From DAOTXS01 sp034435055 (lineage in GTDB: Bacteria > Chloroflexota > Anaerolineae > UBA4142), in contig DAOTXS010000008.1 in the NCBI GenBank assembly GCA_034435055.1, positions 1 to 64,000 of the forward strand: DNA of 64,000 nucleotides, read 5' to 3'. Shown here piece after piece: positions 31,476 through 40,181 of the stretch; the first letter of the stretch is position 1, and each line of letters starts with the position of its first letter. The notes beneath the pieces were generated by a model. The model was not told the DNA's origin. It worked only from the letters and a program-made list of their open reading frames with translations, and made no database searches. The position numbers were made by a program, and so were the translations under genes.

Positions 31476-31796
31476 TTATTTGCGATGATTGAATTTGGTT
31501 GCGCTAAGATAAACGACCGCGCCGTTGCCAGTCACATCTGCCCAATGCGGCACATTTTCCGGTAAATCCAAACGGTCGCCCGGACCCAGATAAATTTCTT
31601 CGCCGGTGTCTGGCAAACCGATGCGCAAATGTCCGCGCACGACCACGCGCACTTCGGGGTACTCGTGGGTGTGCACAGGATAAACGGTGCCCGAAGGATC
31701 GGTCCATTCCGAAACCGAAAGTCCTTCTCCCGTCAGGGCGCTCCGCAGTGCCTCCAGAGACGGCGCTGTCTCTTTATTCCAACGGGTAACCTGCAT
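31476..31796 (-). CDS. Small cupin-domain protein
   Basis: 106-aa single-domain cupin. Metal-binding residues of cupin motif 1 are His42, His44 and Glu48 (VHTHEYPE), and motif 2 supplies His84 (NVPHWADV). The barrel continues through VVVRGHLRIGL and YLGPGDRLDLP. Such proteins range from dioxygenases to sugar isomerases to ligand sensors, so no activity can be assigned. It has its own consensus promoter with an inverted repeat at the transcript start and may be co-transcribed with mdh. Confidence 0.85.
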   Translation of the reverse strand: MQVTRWNKETAPSLEALRSALTGEGLSVSEWTDPSGTVYPVHTHEYPEVRVVVRGHLRIGLPDTGEEIYLGPGDRLDLPENVPHWADVTGNGAVVYLSATKFNHRK

Positions 31797-31824
31797 ATTT
31801 CAAACTACATCCTATCGCTTGGTA

Positions 31825-31851
31825 AATTGCCGCATCGATTTTGCGGCAATT
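31825..31851. promoter_or_regulatory. Operator-like inverted repeat at the cupin transcript start
   Basis: AATTGCCGCA (31825-31834) and TGCGGCAATT (31842-31851) form perfect 10-base arms with a 7-base spacer. The predicted transcript start (about 31847) falls inside the repeat, so a bound protein would block transcription. A hairpin role is also possible. Confidence 0.55.
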
Positions 31852-31853
31852 CG

Positions 31854-31882
31854 ATTTTACAACGGAGCAAAACGTGTGTCAA
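31854..31882 (-). promoter_or_regulatory. Putative promoter of the cupin gene
   Basis: Minus strand TTGACA (31882-31877) and TAAAAT (31859-31854), 17 bases apart. The -35 box overlaps the stop codon of citrate synthase. Confidence 0.7.
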
Positions 31883-33183
31883 TTAGGATTTTTGACCAAA
31901 TCTTCCAGCATCGCCGTCGTCAACGATTTCGGGCGCTCGATGGGTTGTCCAAGCGCGCGCGCCCAAACCGCGTTCGCAGTGACACCAAGCGCGCGACTCA
32001 CGCCGAACAAGACGGTATAGAAATCTAACTCGCGCACGCCATAGTAATTTTGCAAGGTGCCGCTGATCGCATCGACGTTGGGCCACGGATTTTTCACTTT
32101 GCCGGTTGCCTTGAGAACATCGGGGATTGTCTCGTACACCAAACTGGCAAGCCGGAACATTTCATCGTGAGGCAAATGTTTTTTGCCGAATTCAAATTGC
32201 GCGACGAACCGCGGATCGGGGACCCGCAAAACCGCGTGACCATAACCGGGAATCACTCTGCCGGCGGCAAGCGTTTCGTTGGCAAATTGCGTCAGCTCTT
32301 CCTTCGATGGCACACGCCCAAATTTTTTGTACACGCTCGTCAGCCAACTAAAACATTCCTGATTCGCCAAGCCGTGCAATGGTCCTGCCAAACCATTTAG
32401 CCCGGCGGAAAAGGCGTAGTAAATATCGGACAGCGCGGAACCGACGAGATGAACGGCGTGCGCGCTAACATTGCCACTCTCGTGATCGGAATGAAGAATG
32501 AAATACAATCGTGACAAATCTTCGTACTCGTGATTCATCACGCCCATCATACGCGCAAAATTTCCACCCCAATCGAGATGAGGATCGGGGACGTAGACTT
32601 CGCATTTTTTGTACTTGAGGCAGTAAATCGTCGCCGCAATTTCCGGCAACTTGGCGATGAGATTCATGCTGTCTTCCAGCATTGGAATCCAGTACTCATC
32701 GCGTTTCATGCCGGCGGCGTAACGTTGAGCAAACACTGAAGAAGGTTGCAACGCGAGTACCGCCATCGAGAACATTGTCATCGGGTGTGTTTCATCCGGC
32801 ATTGCGCGCAACGCGTTGTAGATGTGCGCCGGCACAAAAGCCCGCGCCTTCCATTCCGCTTCGACTGCTTTCGCTTGTTCGGCGGTGGGAATTTCGCCGG
32901 TCAAGAGAAGATAATACAATCCGCCGACGTAAGGAATCGTTGCACCCGCCGGCTTGGGTAATTTTTCCAACACCTCAGGAATCGAAAAACCGCGAAACCG
33001 AATCCCGGCTTGCGCATCGACGTAGGAAATGTCCGTTACCAATCCTTCGATGTCGCGCATGCCGCCGTACACCTGATCGATGGTAATTTTGCCAACTTGA
33101 GTTGCCCCGTGCTCTTTAGTCAACTTGCGAACGCGTTCTCGCCATTCCGGCAAACTCGCAGCGATTTTATCTTGCAACTGCAT
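31879..33183 (-). CDS. Citrate synthase (eukaryote-like type)
   Basis: 434-aa enzyme condensing acetyl-CoA with oxaloacetate. AGGAAAGTTTTCA precedes the ATG. Active-site motifs are AGPLHGLANQE (first catalytic His) and VIPGYGHAVLR (second His), and the third block near YYGVRELDFYTVLFGVSRALG carries the catalytic Asp. The long N-terminal part (WRERVRKLTKEHGATQVG, GMRDIEGLVTDISYVDAQ) and GPLHGLANQE resemble mitochondrial citrate synthase more than the usual bacterial GltA or PrpC forms. It lies upstream of mdh on the same strand. Confidence 0.94.
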   Translation of the reverse strand: MQLQDKIAASLPEWRERVRKLTKEHGATQVGKITIDQVYGGMRDIEGLVTDISYVDAQAGIRFRGFSIPEVLEKLPKPAGATIPYVGGLYYLLLTGEIPTAEQAKAVEAEWKARAFVPAHIYNALRAMPDETHPMTMFSMAVLALQPSSVFAQRYAAGMKRDEYWIPMLEDSMNLIAKLPEIAATIYCLKYKKCEVYVPDPHLDWGGNFARMMGVMNHEYEDLSRLYFILHSDHESGNVSAHAVHLVGSALSDIYYAFSAGLNGLAGPLHGLANQECFSWLTSVYKKFGRVPSKEELTQFANETLAAGRVIPGYGHAVLRVPDPRFVAQFEFGKKHLPHDEMFRLASLVYETIPDVLKATGKVKNPWPNVDAISGTLQNYYGVRELDFYTVLFGVSRALGVTANAVWARALGQPIERPKSLTTAMLEDLVKNPN

Positions 33184-33382
33184 TGAAAACTTTCCTCCCG
33201 CTTGAATTCGTTACTGATTTGATGCACTAGACTCGACACGGTTACACGCGCCCGTAATTAATGGTGCCGGTGCGATTCTGGGGCATCTTTCGCGCTTTGA
33301 TTTTGCGACGCGCTAATTGCATTTTACAACAATTCATTTGCTAGGCAGTACGGTCGGATTGTACACAAATGCCCCGCGCGCG
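33184..33382. other. Gap upstream of citrate synthase, no recognised feature
   Basis: These 199 bases separate the end of the polysaccharide operon from citrate synthase. I see no convincing promoter, hairpin terminator or small gene beyond the ribosome site of citrate synthase. Confidence 0.5.
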
Positions 33383-34366
33383 TCAATCGCTCACGCGCAA
33401 AATCCGCAACCGCCACAAAATCCACATTCCCCCAAACACCGCGCTACTGTAAAGCAGATACAGCCAATGCAAAGCGACAGCAACAACGCCAAAACCCAAT
33501 CCGCCGCGCTGAACAAAAAACTGATACAGATCAAAATTCAACATCAAGATGACGACAACCAGCGCAAGACTTGCCAGCCCAAAAATCGATATGAACAAGC
33601 CGGCAAACAAACCCAATACAGCGCACCAAGCGGCAATTGCGCTCACGCGATTCGCGGCATTCAAATTCAAATCGGATGGCAATTTGCCGCTGTGCAAAAT
33701 CAGGCGCGTCCACGGAACCGCGCGCCCCCAAATGTCGGTGCGTAATAGACTGGCAAACGTCCACTCTTTCAAGTGCGTTACCTGAACATCGTGACACAAC
33801 CAATTCCGATAACCTTGCCGGCGCAAGCGGACGCCCAATTCAATATCTTCGATCATTGCATACGCCGGGTTAAATCCACCGGATACCGCAAAGACTGACG
33901 CGCGCATCGCGCCGCATCCCGTCCAGAAACTCGACGCTTCGCGTTTGGAATTTTGGTGGACATAGTGATGTAAGAGATTCTTGTAACGCGAGATGTAACT
34001 TTGTCCTGCCGGCTCGTCGTCGTACGAGCCGAACAGTGCATCAATGTCCGGCTGTAGAGTCAAGTATCTTTCGATCAGTGCAAGTGTGTTCTTATGCACC
34101 GCCACATCCGCATCGATGAAAATCAAAACGTCGCCGGCAGCGTGTTCCGCACCCCAATTGCGCGCGATTGCCGCGCCGCGCGGTCCATCCGGCATCGCAA
34201 CGATCTGTACCGGATATTCGCGCGCAATTACCAACGAATTATCGGTTGAGCCATCATCGACGATGATGACTTGGTCTGGGCGGCGCGAAGATGCGAACAA
34301 TGCGCCCAAACAACGACGAATCGTTGCACTGCCATTGTACATTGGAATCACAATCGACAATTTCAT
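33383..34366 (-). CDS. Glycosyltransferase family 2 with C-terminal membrane helices
   Basis: 327-aa inverting glycosyltransferase. The GT-A domain begins LSIVIPMYNGSATIRRCL. It has VDDGSTD for nucleotide binding, a DXD-like DADVA, and MIEDIELGVRLRRQGY as the ED acceptor-side motif. About residues 240-320 form three hydrophobic segments. The donor and acceptor sugars are unknown. It is the last gene of the long minus-strand polysaccharide operon, 6 bases behind another GT2. Confidence 0.9.
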   Translation of the reverse strand: MKLSIVIPMYNGSATIRRCLGALFASSRRPDQVIIVDDGSTDNSLVIAREYPVQIVAMPDGPRGAAIARNWGAEHAAGDVLIFIDADVAVHKNTLALIERYLTLQPDIDALFGSYDDEPAGQSYISRYKNLLHHYVHQNSKREASSFWTGCGAMRASVFAVSGGFNPAYAMIEDIELGVRLRRQGYRNWLCHDVQVTHLKEWTFASLLRTDIWGRAVPWTRLILHSGKLPSDLNLNAANRVSAIAAWCAVLGLFAGLFISIFGLASLALVVVILMLNFDLYQFFVQRGGLGFGVVAVALHWLYLLYSSAVFGGMWILWRLRILRVSD

Positions 34367-34372
34367 TGCGCG

Positions 34373-35254
34373 TTACTTTTGGAAACGCATCGCTTCAAGA
34401 CAAAATCCCAGCGCGTTCGCCACTTGCGCGATCATCAGCAAGCCCACCACGCTCCACGCGCGTGCGCCTCGCAAAGTAACAAACGGATAGCGCAACAAAT
34501 TGACGTAGAATCTGAATGGTTCCACTTGCACAGATTCTTGTTGCCGGCGCGCCCGCGCACGCCGAAACCGCACGGCGCCACGACCGTAATAAGAATGTTG
34601 TTGCCAGAATTCACGGAGCGAGAGGTTGTGGGCGTGATAAACGATTGCGTGCGGCGCATAGACCATTCGTCCGCCCAGAAATAACCAGCGATCACAAAAT
34701 TCACGATCCTCGGCGGCGGCGTGCGGATACGTCGCGTCGAATCCGCCGGCGCGGATAAATTGCTCACGCGGAATCGCAAAATTATTTGAAGTGAAAAAGC
34801 GCGCGCAATTTGGATCGGGATTGTAATAATCGTAGAGATAACTGATAAGCATTTGGCTTGCCGTCGCACACAGATTATCGGGCAAGCCGTTCAGCGTCCG
34901 ACCACCGATGATGCAATCTGGATTTTTTTCGGAGGCGGTTGCAAGGCAATTCAACCAATCCGGCGCGGGCATACAATCGTCGTCCGTAAAAGCAACAATT
35001 TCGCCGTGCGCATGTTGCACACCGCGATTGCGCGCCGCCGCTGGTCCCGCGTGCGCTTGACCAAGCAACTGGAGATTCAACTGTTTACTGCGCGCGTCCA
35101 CAATGTCCCGCGGCGAAACCCGGCTCGCATCATCGACGATGATAACTTGCCACAGTTCGCGTGGATATTGGATGTGCGCGAGCGCGTCGAGACAGCGCGC
35201 CAATTGGCGCAACCGATTGTGTGTGGGAATGACAATCGAAAACGATAAAGACAT
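34373..35254 (-). CDS. Glycosyltransferase family 2
   Basis: 293-aa GT-A enzyme: FSIVIPTHNRLRQLARCLDA, VDDAS, AFTDDDCMPAPDWL (the metal-binding DDD), and AAEDREFCDRWLFLGG (ED motif). The C-terminal region after residue 225 is more basic and has one hydrophobic stretch that may associate with the membrane. The gene is spaced 6 bases from both neighbours, consistent with one transcript. The substrate cannot be assigned from sequence. Confidence 0.9.
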   Translation of the reverse strand: MSLSFSIVIPTHNRLRQLARCLDALAHIQYPRELWQVIIVDDASRVSPRDIVDARSKQLNLQLLGQAHAGPAAARNRGVQHAHGEIVAFTDDDCMPAPDWLNCLATASEKNPDCIIGGRTLNGLPDNLCATASQMLISYLYDYYNPDPNCARFFTSNNFAIPREQFIRAGGFDATYPHAAAEDREFCDRWLFLGGRMVYAPHAIVYHAHNLSLREFWQQHSYYGRGAVRFRRARARRQQESVQVEPFRFYVNLLRYPFVTLRGARAWSVVGLLMIAQVANALGFCLEAMRFQK

Positions 35255-35260
35255 TTTGCG

Positions 35261-36436
35261 TTATGCAGAAATCGACGCGCGACGAGTGTATATCATCAAG
35301 AACCCAAGCATCGCCAGCCAAACGATGGGGTAGCCCAAGAGATAAGGCAGATTCCACGGCGATGGATAAGTTACGATACTGCCCGGCAACATCAATAAAC
35401 ACCATCCCGTGCCGAATAAAATCCCAGCCAGCATATCCGTCGCATCGATCATCGCGTCGCGCTTGACGATCCGAAATAAAGCGATCAGTGCCGGCAACAT
35501 CAGCAAATCATCGTACATCCGATGATACGTCCACACGCGCGCAACGATGCCGGCGACACCAAGCAACAACCACACATCGGCGCGGCGATTCAAAAACATC
35601 CACACGCCAAGTCCAACGAAAAGTGTGAGCGTTCCAAGCGTCGTATAATTTTGCCAACCGAGCAAACCGAACCAATATGGGAGATGCGCACCGATATTTA
35701 CATCGATCACCGCGTCATTATATTTGAACATTTCGTTAAAGAGATCGACGAGCGGCATCGGTTGGAACGCCGCCGCGAATAAAGTCAATCCGGCATAACT
35801 TACGCTCGTTAACAGCGCCGGGCGCAATCCGCGCGGAATAAACAAGGCAAGCCAGAAAAATGGCATACTCGAACTCGGCTTGGTCAATGCCAATAGCCAA
35901 AGCATCGCGGTTGCAAATTCAACTTGCCAATTTACCTTGTTGATGCCGGTAATCAAAAGCGTGCCGCCCAAAAACATCAAAAGCACGTGGATGCCAAGTT
36001 GTCCGTTACCAATTGTGATTGGAATTGGATAGGACATGAGTAAAGTTGCGGTAATCAAAACTCGTTCCAACCGGGTTTGGGCGCAACTGTATCTGAGACA
36101 TAAAAGAATTAGAATCGCCAATTCGATCAGGGTTACTAACCCCCAAAGCCAGCGCGTCTCCCATGCTCCCAGCCATCCGAAAAAGGGAAAGAGTAAAGCA
36201 TAACTGGCTGGGGGATAACCGGCATGAGCCGTACTGGTGTAAACCGGCAAACCGGCGAACCAGCGCGGAATCTCACCGTGTCGCAAAAGCAAATCGATTG
36301 CGCCGACAGATTCCGAGCTTACCAGCAAACGTCGCCATTCGTTGAACAAACGCACACTTCCCAAAAGGGTTACCAAAAGAATCGCGGTCCACAAAATCGC
36401 GCGATGATAACGCGACCACCAGAGTTGCACAATCAT
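35261..36436 (-). CDS. Polytopic membrane glycosyltransferase, GT87/DUF2029-like
   Basis: 391-aa protein with about 10 hydrophobic segments. ATG 36436 begins 2 bases after the upstream stop. A longer frame to 36574 would run into that gene. Features resembling GT-C polyprenyl-phosphate-mannose transferases are the extracytoplasmic loop after helix 1 (SVGAIDLLLRHGEIPRW, then VYTSTAHAGYPPASYALLFP) and a later LTKPSSSMPFFWLALF. GT-C enzymes use lipid-linked donors on the outer face, which fits an operon with a flippase. Exact family membership is uncertain. Confidence 0.75.
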   Translation of the reverse strand: MIVQLWWSRYHRAILWTAILLVTLLGSVRLFNEWRRLLVSSESVGAIDLLLRHGEIPRWFAGLPVYTSTAHAGYPPASYALLFPFFGWLGAWETRWLWGLVTLIELAILILLCLRYSCAQTRLERVLITATLLMSYPIPITIGNGQLGIHVLLMFLGGTLLITGINKVNWQVEFATAMLWLLALTKPSSSMPFFWLALFIPRGLRPALLTSVSYAGLTLFAAAFQPMPLVDLFNEMFKYNDAVIDVNIGAHLPYWFGLLGWQNYTTLGTLTLFVGLGVWMFLNRRADVWLLLGVAGIVARVWTYHRMYDDLLMLPALIALFRIVKRDAMIDATDMLAGILFGTGWCLLMLPGSIVTYPSPWNLPYLLGYPIVWLAMLGFLMIYTRRASISA

Positions 36437-36438
36437 CG

Positions 36439-37494
36439 CTAGACAAGTCTGACCGGTTGGCGACGCAAGCCTGAATCTACAACCGCCCACGCCACTTGTA
36501 CCGCGCGCATTCCATCGATTAAAGAACAGTCCGGTGATTTGTCTTGCCGCACACAATCGATAAAGTGTTGCCACTCGGCGCGATAGGTATCTTCCATATC
36601 ACCACCGCGCCGCAGATTGGCGACGATCTGCGGCGCAGCACGGAACGCGCGCGCACTGTTTCTCAAGCGATTCGTCAAATTTCCGGCGAAGGTTTGGTTC
36701 GGATAAAATTCCAAGCCATCGAACCGATGCAGTGAAAGATAGAGTCGCCCCGCCTCGCCAAAGATTTCAATTTCGCAATGCGGAGCAGTTTTCAAAGAGA
36801 ATGCGCCGCTCGCCAGCACATCGTTAGACAGACGCGCGGCGATGATGCTCGTTTCATCTTCATAATAAGACGAGCCATTAGTGTCTGCAAATATCTCCGT
36901 CACTTCGCAGTTCAGGATAAAACGCCACAAATCAAAGATATGCACCGTCTCGTTGAGAATGACGCCGCCGCCGCGCGCGCGCGTGCGATGCCATTCCGGC
37001 ATACCTTCATTTTCGCGCCAATGCGTATAGACACTTCGGACAGCATGGATTTTGCCCAGGCGCGCGCGCGCGACAATTTCGCGCATCTGCCGCACCAAAC
37101 GATGCCACCGCAAATTAAAGCCAACCATCACCCGGCGCGAAGAGTGTGTCGCGCAATCGACCAAGCGCTGACAATCTTCGACAGTCAACGCAAGCGGCTT
37201 TTCTATGAATAAATGTTTGCCGGCACTCTGCGTTGCCAACGCGATTTCGGCGTGAAACTGGGTAGGTGTAATGACCGCAACCGCGTCCACGTCATCACGC
37301 GCGAGCAAAGCGCGATAATCGGTGTAACCGTGTTCAATTCCCCAACGATCCGCAATCAACTTGAGCCGCGTGTGATCTACGTCCGCCGCCGCAATCACGC
37401 GCGCGTCAGGCACGCGCCGCAACGCCGGCAAATGATGCCGATCTGTAACCGCGCCGCACCCGATGACACCTACGCGAACCGGGGACATCCTCAT
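36439..37494 (-). CDS. Gfo/Idh/MocA-family NAD(P)-dependent oxidoreductase
   Basis: 351-aa protein, ATG 37494 with GGAGATTGT before it. The Rossmann domain (1-125) has VGVIGCGAVTDRHHLPAL, and the EKPLALTVED motif supplies the catalytic Lys. The C-terminal alpha/beta domain includes GGGVILNETVHIFDLWRF, where the conserved substrate His is HIFD. Family members oxidise or reduce cyclitols and nucleotide sugars. In this operon it probably makes a modified sugar precursor. Confidence 0.9.
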   Translation of the reverse strand: MRMSPVRVGVIGCGAVTDRHHLPALRRVPDARVIAAADVDHTRLKLIADRWGIEHGYTDYRALLARDDVDAVAVITPTQFHAEIALATQSAGKHLFIEKPLALTVEDCQRLVDCATHSSRRVMVGFNLRWHRLVRQMREIVARARLGKIHAVRSVYTHWRENEGMPEWHRTRARGGGVILNETVHIFDLWRFILNCEVTEIFADTNGSSYYEDETSIIAARLSNDVLASGAFSLKTAPHCEIEIFGEAGRLYLSLHRFDGLEFYPNQTFAGNLTNRLRNSARAFRAAPQIVANLRRGGDMEDTYRAEWQHFIDCVRQDKSPDCSLIDGMRAVQVAWAVVDSGLRRQPVRLV

Positions 37495-37518
37495 ACAATC
37501 TCCTTGCTTTGCAAATGG

Positions 37519-38673
37519 CTATGATATTGAAACCGGGTAGCGAATGGAATCGTGCAAACGAATCGCCTGAATACTGCAATCGGTCGTGGTGCGATCTGCA
37601 TAAGGACAGTTGAGACAAAAGCTAATGCGTTCTGGTGTATCTCGAATATCTCTACGCACGCGCGCGGCGTGTTTGCCAAACCAGAGATCGGAAAATGATA
37701 CAGTCTTGGAAATCACGCCAAGCGACTGGCGGGCGTTATGATCTTGCTCACAGGCGACGAGCGTGCCATCGGCAAAGACGGTGGGAAACCAAAAGGGTTG
37801 CATACAGACAAAATCGTTACGATGAACCCGCTCATTATTTTTGTAATCGTATGCCTTGAAAATATCCTGCGTCGGGATGAATGCTTGATGAATTCGGTCT
37901 GGCGCAGCCGTGTCGATAATCGACAGCGTACGAAGCGTCAACAAGTCAAATCCATTGTCGCGGGCAAATTCTTGCAATCGCGAATGTTCGTGTTCATTGT
38001 GCTTCATCAAAATGTGGCGCATGTGCAAAATGGGGAGGGTTGCGCCGCGCTCACGCTTGAGGTCCGCAAGCCGCCGCACGCCCGCAAGAATCGGTTCGAG
38101 CTTTGCCCCAACGCGAAACTGGGCATTTGTTTCGTTTGTCAAACCATCGATGGCAACGATGAGAAAGGTCGGCGGATAATCGATGAGCGCGTTCAGAATC
38201 CGTTCGTCATTCAGTCGTTGACCGTTGGTGGAAAGGAAAAATGCTACTGAGAATTTCTGGGCGATACGTAGAATTTCCGGTAATCGAGGATGCAACAACG
38301 GTTCGCCCCACGCCCACAACGAAACGGTCAGCAGAGATTGTCCAAGTTCATCCATCACGCGCTCGAACAAACGGATATCGATTGCTTTGGGCGGGCGCAC
38401 AACTTCGCCGATGCCGGTGGGACACACCGGGCAATGGAGATTACAATAATTGACCAATTCAATTTGCAAATGCAGGGGCAAGTTGCGGGGCGACAATTGA
38501 CGCTTGACCAAATGTGTTCCAGCGACGAGCAAATTCCAACGCTTGGCAAATGGCATCTGGGTCAATTCGATGTCCATTTGATCGTACGTGAATCGATAAC
38601 GTCCACGCGCCAGAATGTCCAACAAAAGTTTGGGCGAACGCTTCAAGCCCGCGATGCGTTCGTGCACCCTCAT
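37519..38673 (-). CDS. Radical SAM protein with SPASM-type C-terminus
   Basis: 384-aa enzyme with the radical SAM cluster motif CNLHCPVC (Cys77, Cys81, Cys84) followed by LWAWGEPLLHPRL, the GGEP-equivalent. The C-terminal region has cysteines at DFVCMQPFW, TLVACEQDHN, ISFCLNCPY and TDCSIQA, matching a SPASM/twitch domain with auxiliary clusters. It overlaps the start of the upstream flippase-operon gene by 4 bases. Radical SAM/SPASM enzymes in surface-polysaccharide clusters may methylate, epimerise or dehydrate sugars. The reaction here is unknown. Confidence 0.88.
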   Translation of the reverse strand: MRVHERIAGLKRSPKLLLDILARGRYRFTYDQMDIELTQMPFAKRWNLLVAGTHLVKRQLSPRNLPLHLQIELVNYCNLHCPVCPTGIGEVVRPPKAIDIRLFERVMDELGQSLLTVSLWAWGEPLLHPRLPEILRIAQKFSVAFFLSTNGQRLNDERILNALIDYPPTFLIVAIDGLTNETNAQFRVGAKLEPILAGVRRLADLKRERGATLPILHMRHILMKHNEHEHSRLQEFARDNGFDLLTLRTLSIIDTAAPDRIHQAFIPTQDIFKAYDYKNNERVHRNDFVCMQPFWFPTVFADGTLVACEQDHNARQSLGVISKTVSFSDLWFGKHAARVRRDIRDTPERISFCLNCPYADRTTTDCSIQAIRLHDSIRYPVSIS

Positions 38674-40181
38674 CGTAGTTCAACCGTGTCGCGCCGAGCG
38701 GAACTAGTTGGCGCGAGCAATGCAATCAAGTCCAACGCTTCGCGGGCAATCAACCCGCCGCCGGGAATTATCAACCAAGCGCATAGATAGAACGCACCAA
38801 AAATCAAGCCGCTGATGATTAGCCCAACCAATTCACCAAAAGGAAATAGGGCAAGTAGCGGCGTTGCGACGAACAATCCTAACGCGGCAATGAGTGAAGT
38901 TGCGGCAGGGCGCGCCAGAATCGCCAAGACTTCTTGCCATCGCAAAGGTGAATCCGCACAGCAATAAACGATTAACGGGATCAACATCAGCACGCGCGTG
39001 AAGCTAAAAACACCGGCAACTCCAACGGCGCCCCACGGCAAGCCAACCCCAAAACTAATCACCGCGGTTAGTGAGATAACTAAGACCGCGCGCAACATTC
39101 GGCGGGTTTGCCCCAGCGAAAGTAAAAACCAACTCATCGTCGTATAAAATGGGTCCACGAAAGCGGCGGGCGCCAAAGCACGAAACATCGGCACCGCCGG
39201 CAACCACGTTGCGCCCAAAACAACCAGCACCGTTTTTTCTGTTGTGATGAAAACAAAAGCGATCAATCCCATCGCCAGAGACGCCACCAGCAAGAGAATG
39301 CGCGAATAAAACGCGCGGTACCGCGCGACATCCGATTGAAGCCGGCAAAGCATCGGCAGAGCCACGCCGCTTAACGGGATGCTAATCTGCAAAATAGGCA
39401 ACAGCAAAAACTGATACGCCTTGTCGTAAAAACCCAGTTCGCTCATTCCCCAATACCACCCGATCAAAAGCGTATCAAGATTTCGTGTGATATAAATCAA
39501 TACGCCAAGCAGCGTTACACGCCCGCCAAAACTCAACAACGGTCGAATCTCGATGAGCGGAGCCGGGTGCCCCGGTTTCCATCGACTAAAGAACCAACTT
39601 GCCAACCCGTTACTCAAACTCGTTGTCAAGTGCATCAACACAAGCGACCAATAGCCTGCGCCATTCCACGCGAACACGATTCCCGCCATCACGCCAACAG
39701 CCATCGCCGATACATCAATGAAAGCAAGTGTGATAAAACGCAATTGGCGACGCAAGAGCGCGTGCGGCAATCCAGCCAAGCCGTGAATCACAAAGATGCA
39801 CGCCATCATTAGAACCATTTCGATCAAGCGCGGCTCACGATACACCCACCCGATCAAAAATGCCCCGATACCCGCCAGCACCGCCAAAACACCGCCGACC
39901 GCAGCGTTGACCCAATAAACCGTACTCAACTGCCGATCGGAAATCTCGATGCTTTGGATGGCGGCAAGATTGAGTCCGAGGTCTCGAAACAGGTTGATAA
40001 AACCAGTTACGGCAATCACGATGCCGAACAATCCATAGTCCGAGGGCATTACCAAACGCGCAAGCAAAACGACCGAGGTGAGATGCAATACAAATTTGAT
40101 GGCTTGCGACAATAAGGCGACAAAACTGCCGTGAACCGAACGCCGACGTAAATCTACAGCAGGAGGGTCGATCACGATCAT
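38670..40181 (-). CDS. Polysaccharide flippase (Wzx/WzxC-like, MOP superfamily)
   Basis: 503-aa protein with about 14 hydrophobic segments, of the lipopolysaccharide-biosynthesis MOP family. ATG 40181 overlaps the upstream stop (ATGA). The longer frame to 40220 lies inside that gene. Conserved pieces include LARLVMPSDYGLFGIVIAV, DLGLNLAAIQ and GWYWGMSELGFYDKAYQFL, as in WzxC. It should move lipid-linked oligosaccharide across the membrane for polymerisation or transfer by the GT-C enzyme. Confidence 0.92.
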   Translation of the reverse strand: MIVIDPPAVDLRRRSVHGSFVALLSQAIKFVLHLTSVVLLARLVMPSDYGLFGIVIAVTGFINLFRDLGLNLAAIQSIEISDRQLSTVYWVNAAVGGVLAVLAGIGAFLIGWVYREPRLIEMVLMMACIFVIHGLAGLPHALLRRQLRFITLAFIDVSAMAVGVMAGIVFAWNGAGYWSLVLMHLTTSLSNGLASWFFSRWKPGHPAPLIEIRPLLSFGGRVTLLGVLIYITRNLDTLLIGWYWGMSELGFYDKAYQFLLLPILQISIPLSGVALPMLCRLQSDVARYRAFYSRILLLVASLAMGLIAFVFITTEKTVLVVLGATWLPAVPMFRALAPAAFVDPFYTTMSWFLLSLGQTRRMLRAVLVISLTAVISFGVGLPWGAVGVAGVFSFTRVLMLIPLIVYCCADSPLRWQEVLAILARPAATSLIAALGLFVATPLLALFPFGELVGLIISGLIFGAFYLCAWLIIPGGGLIAREALDLIALLAPTSSARRDTVELR

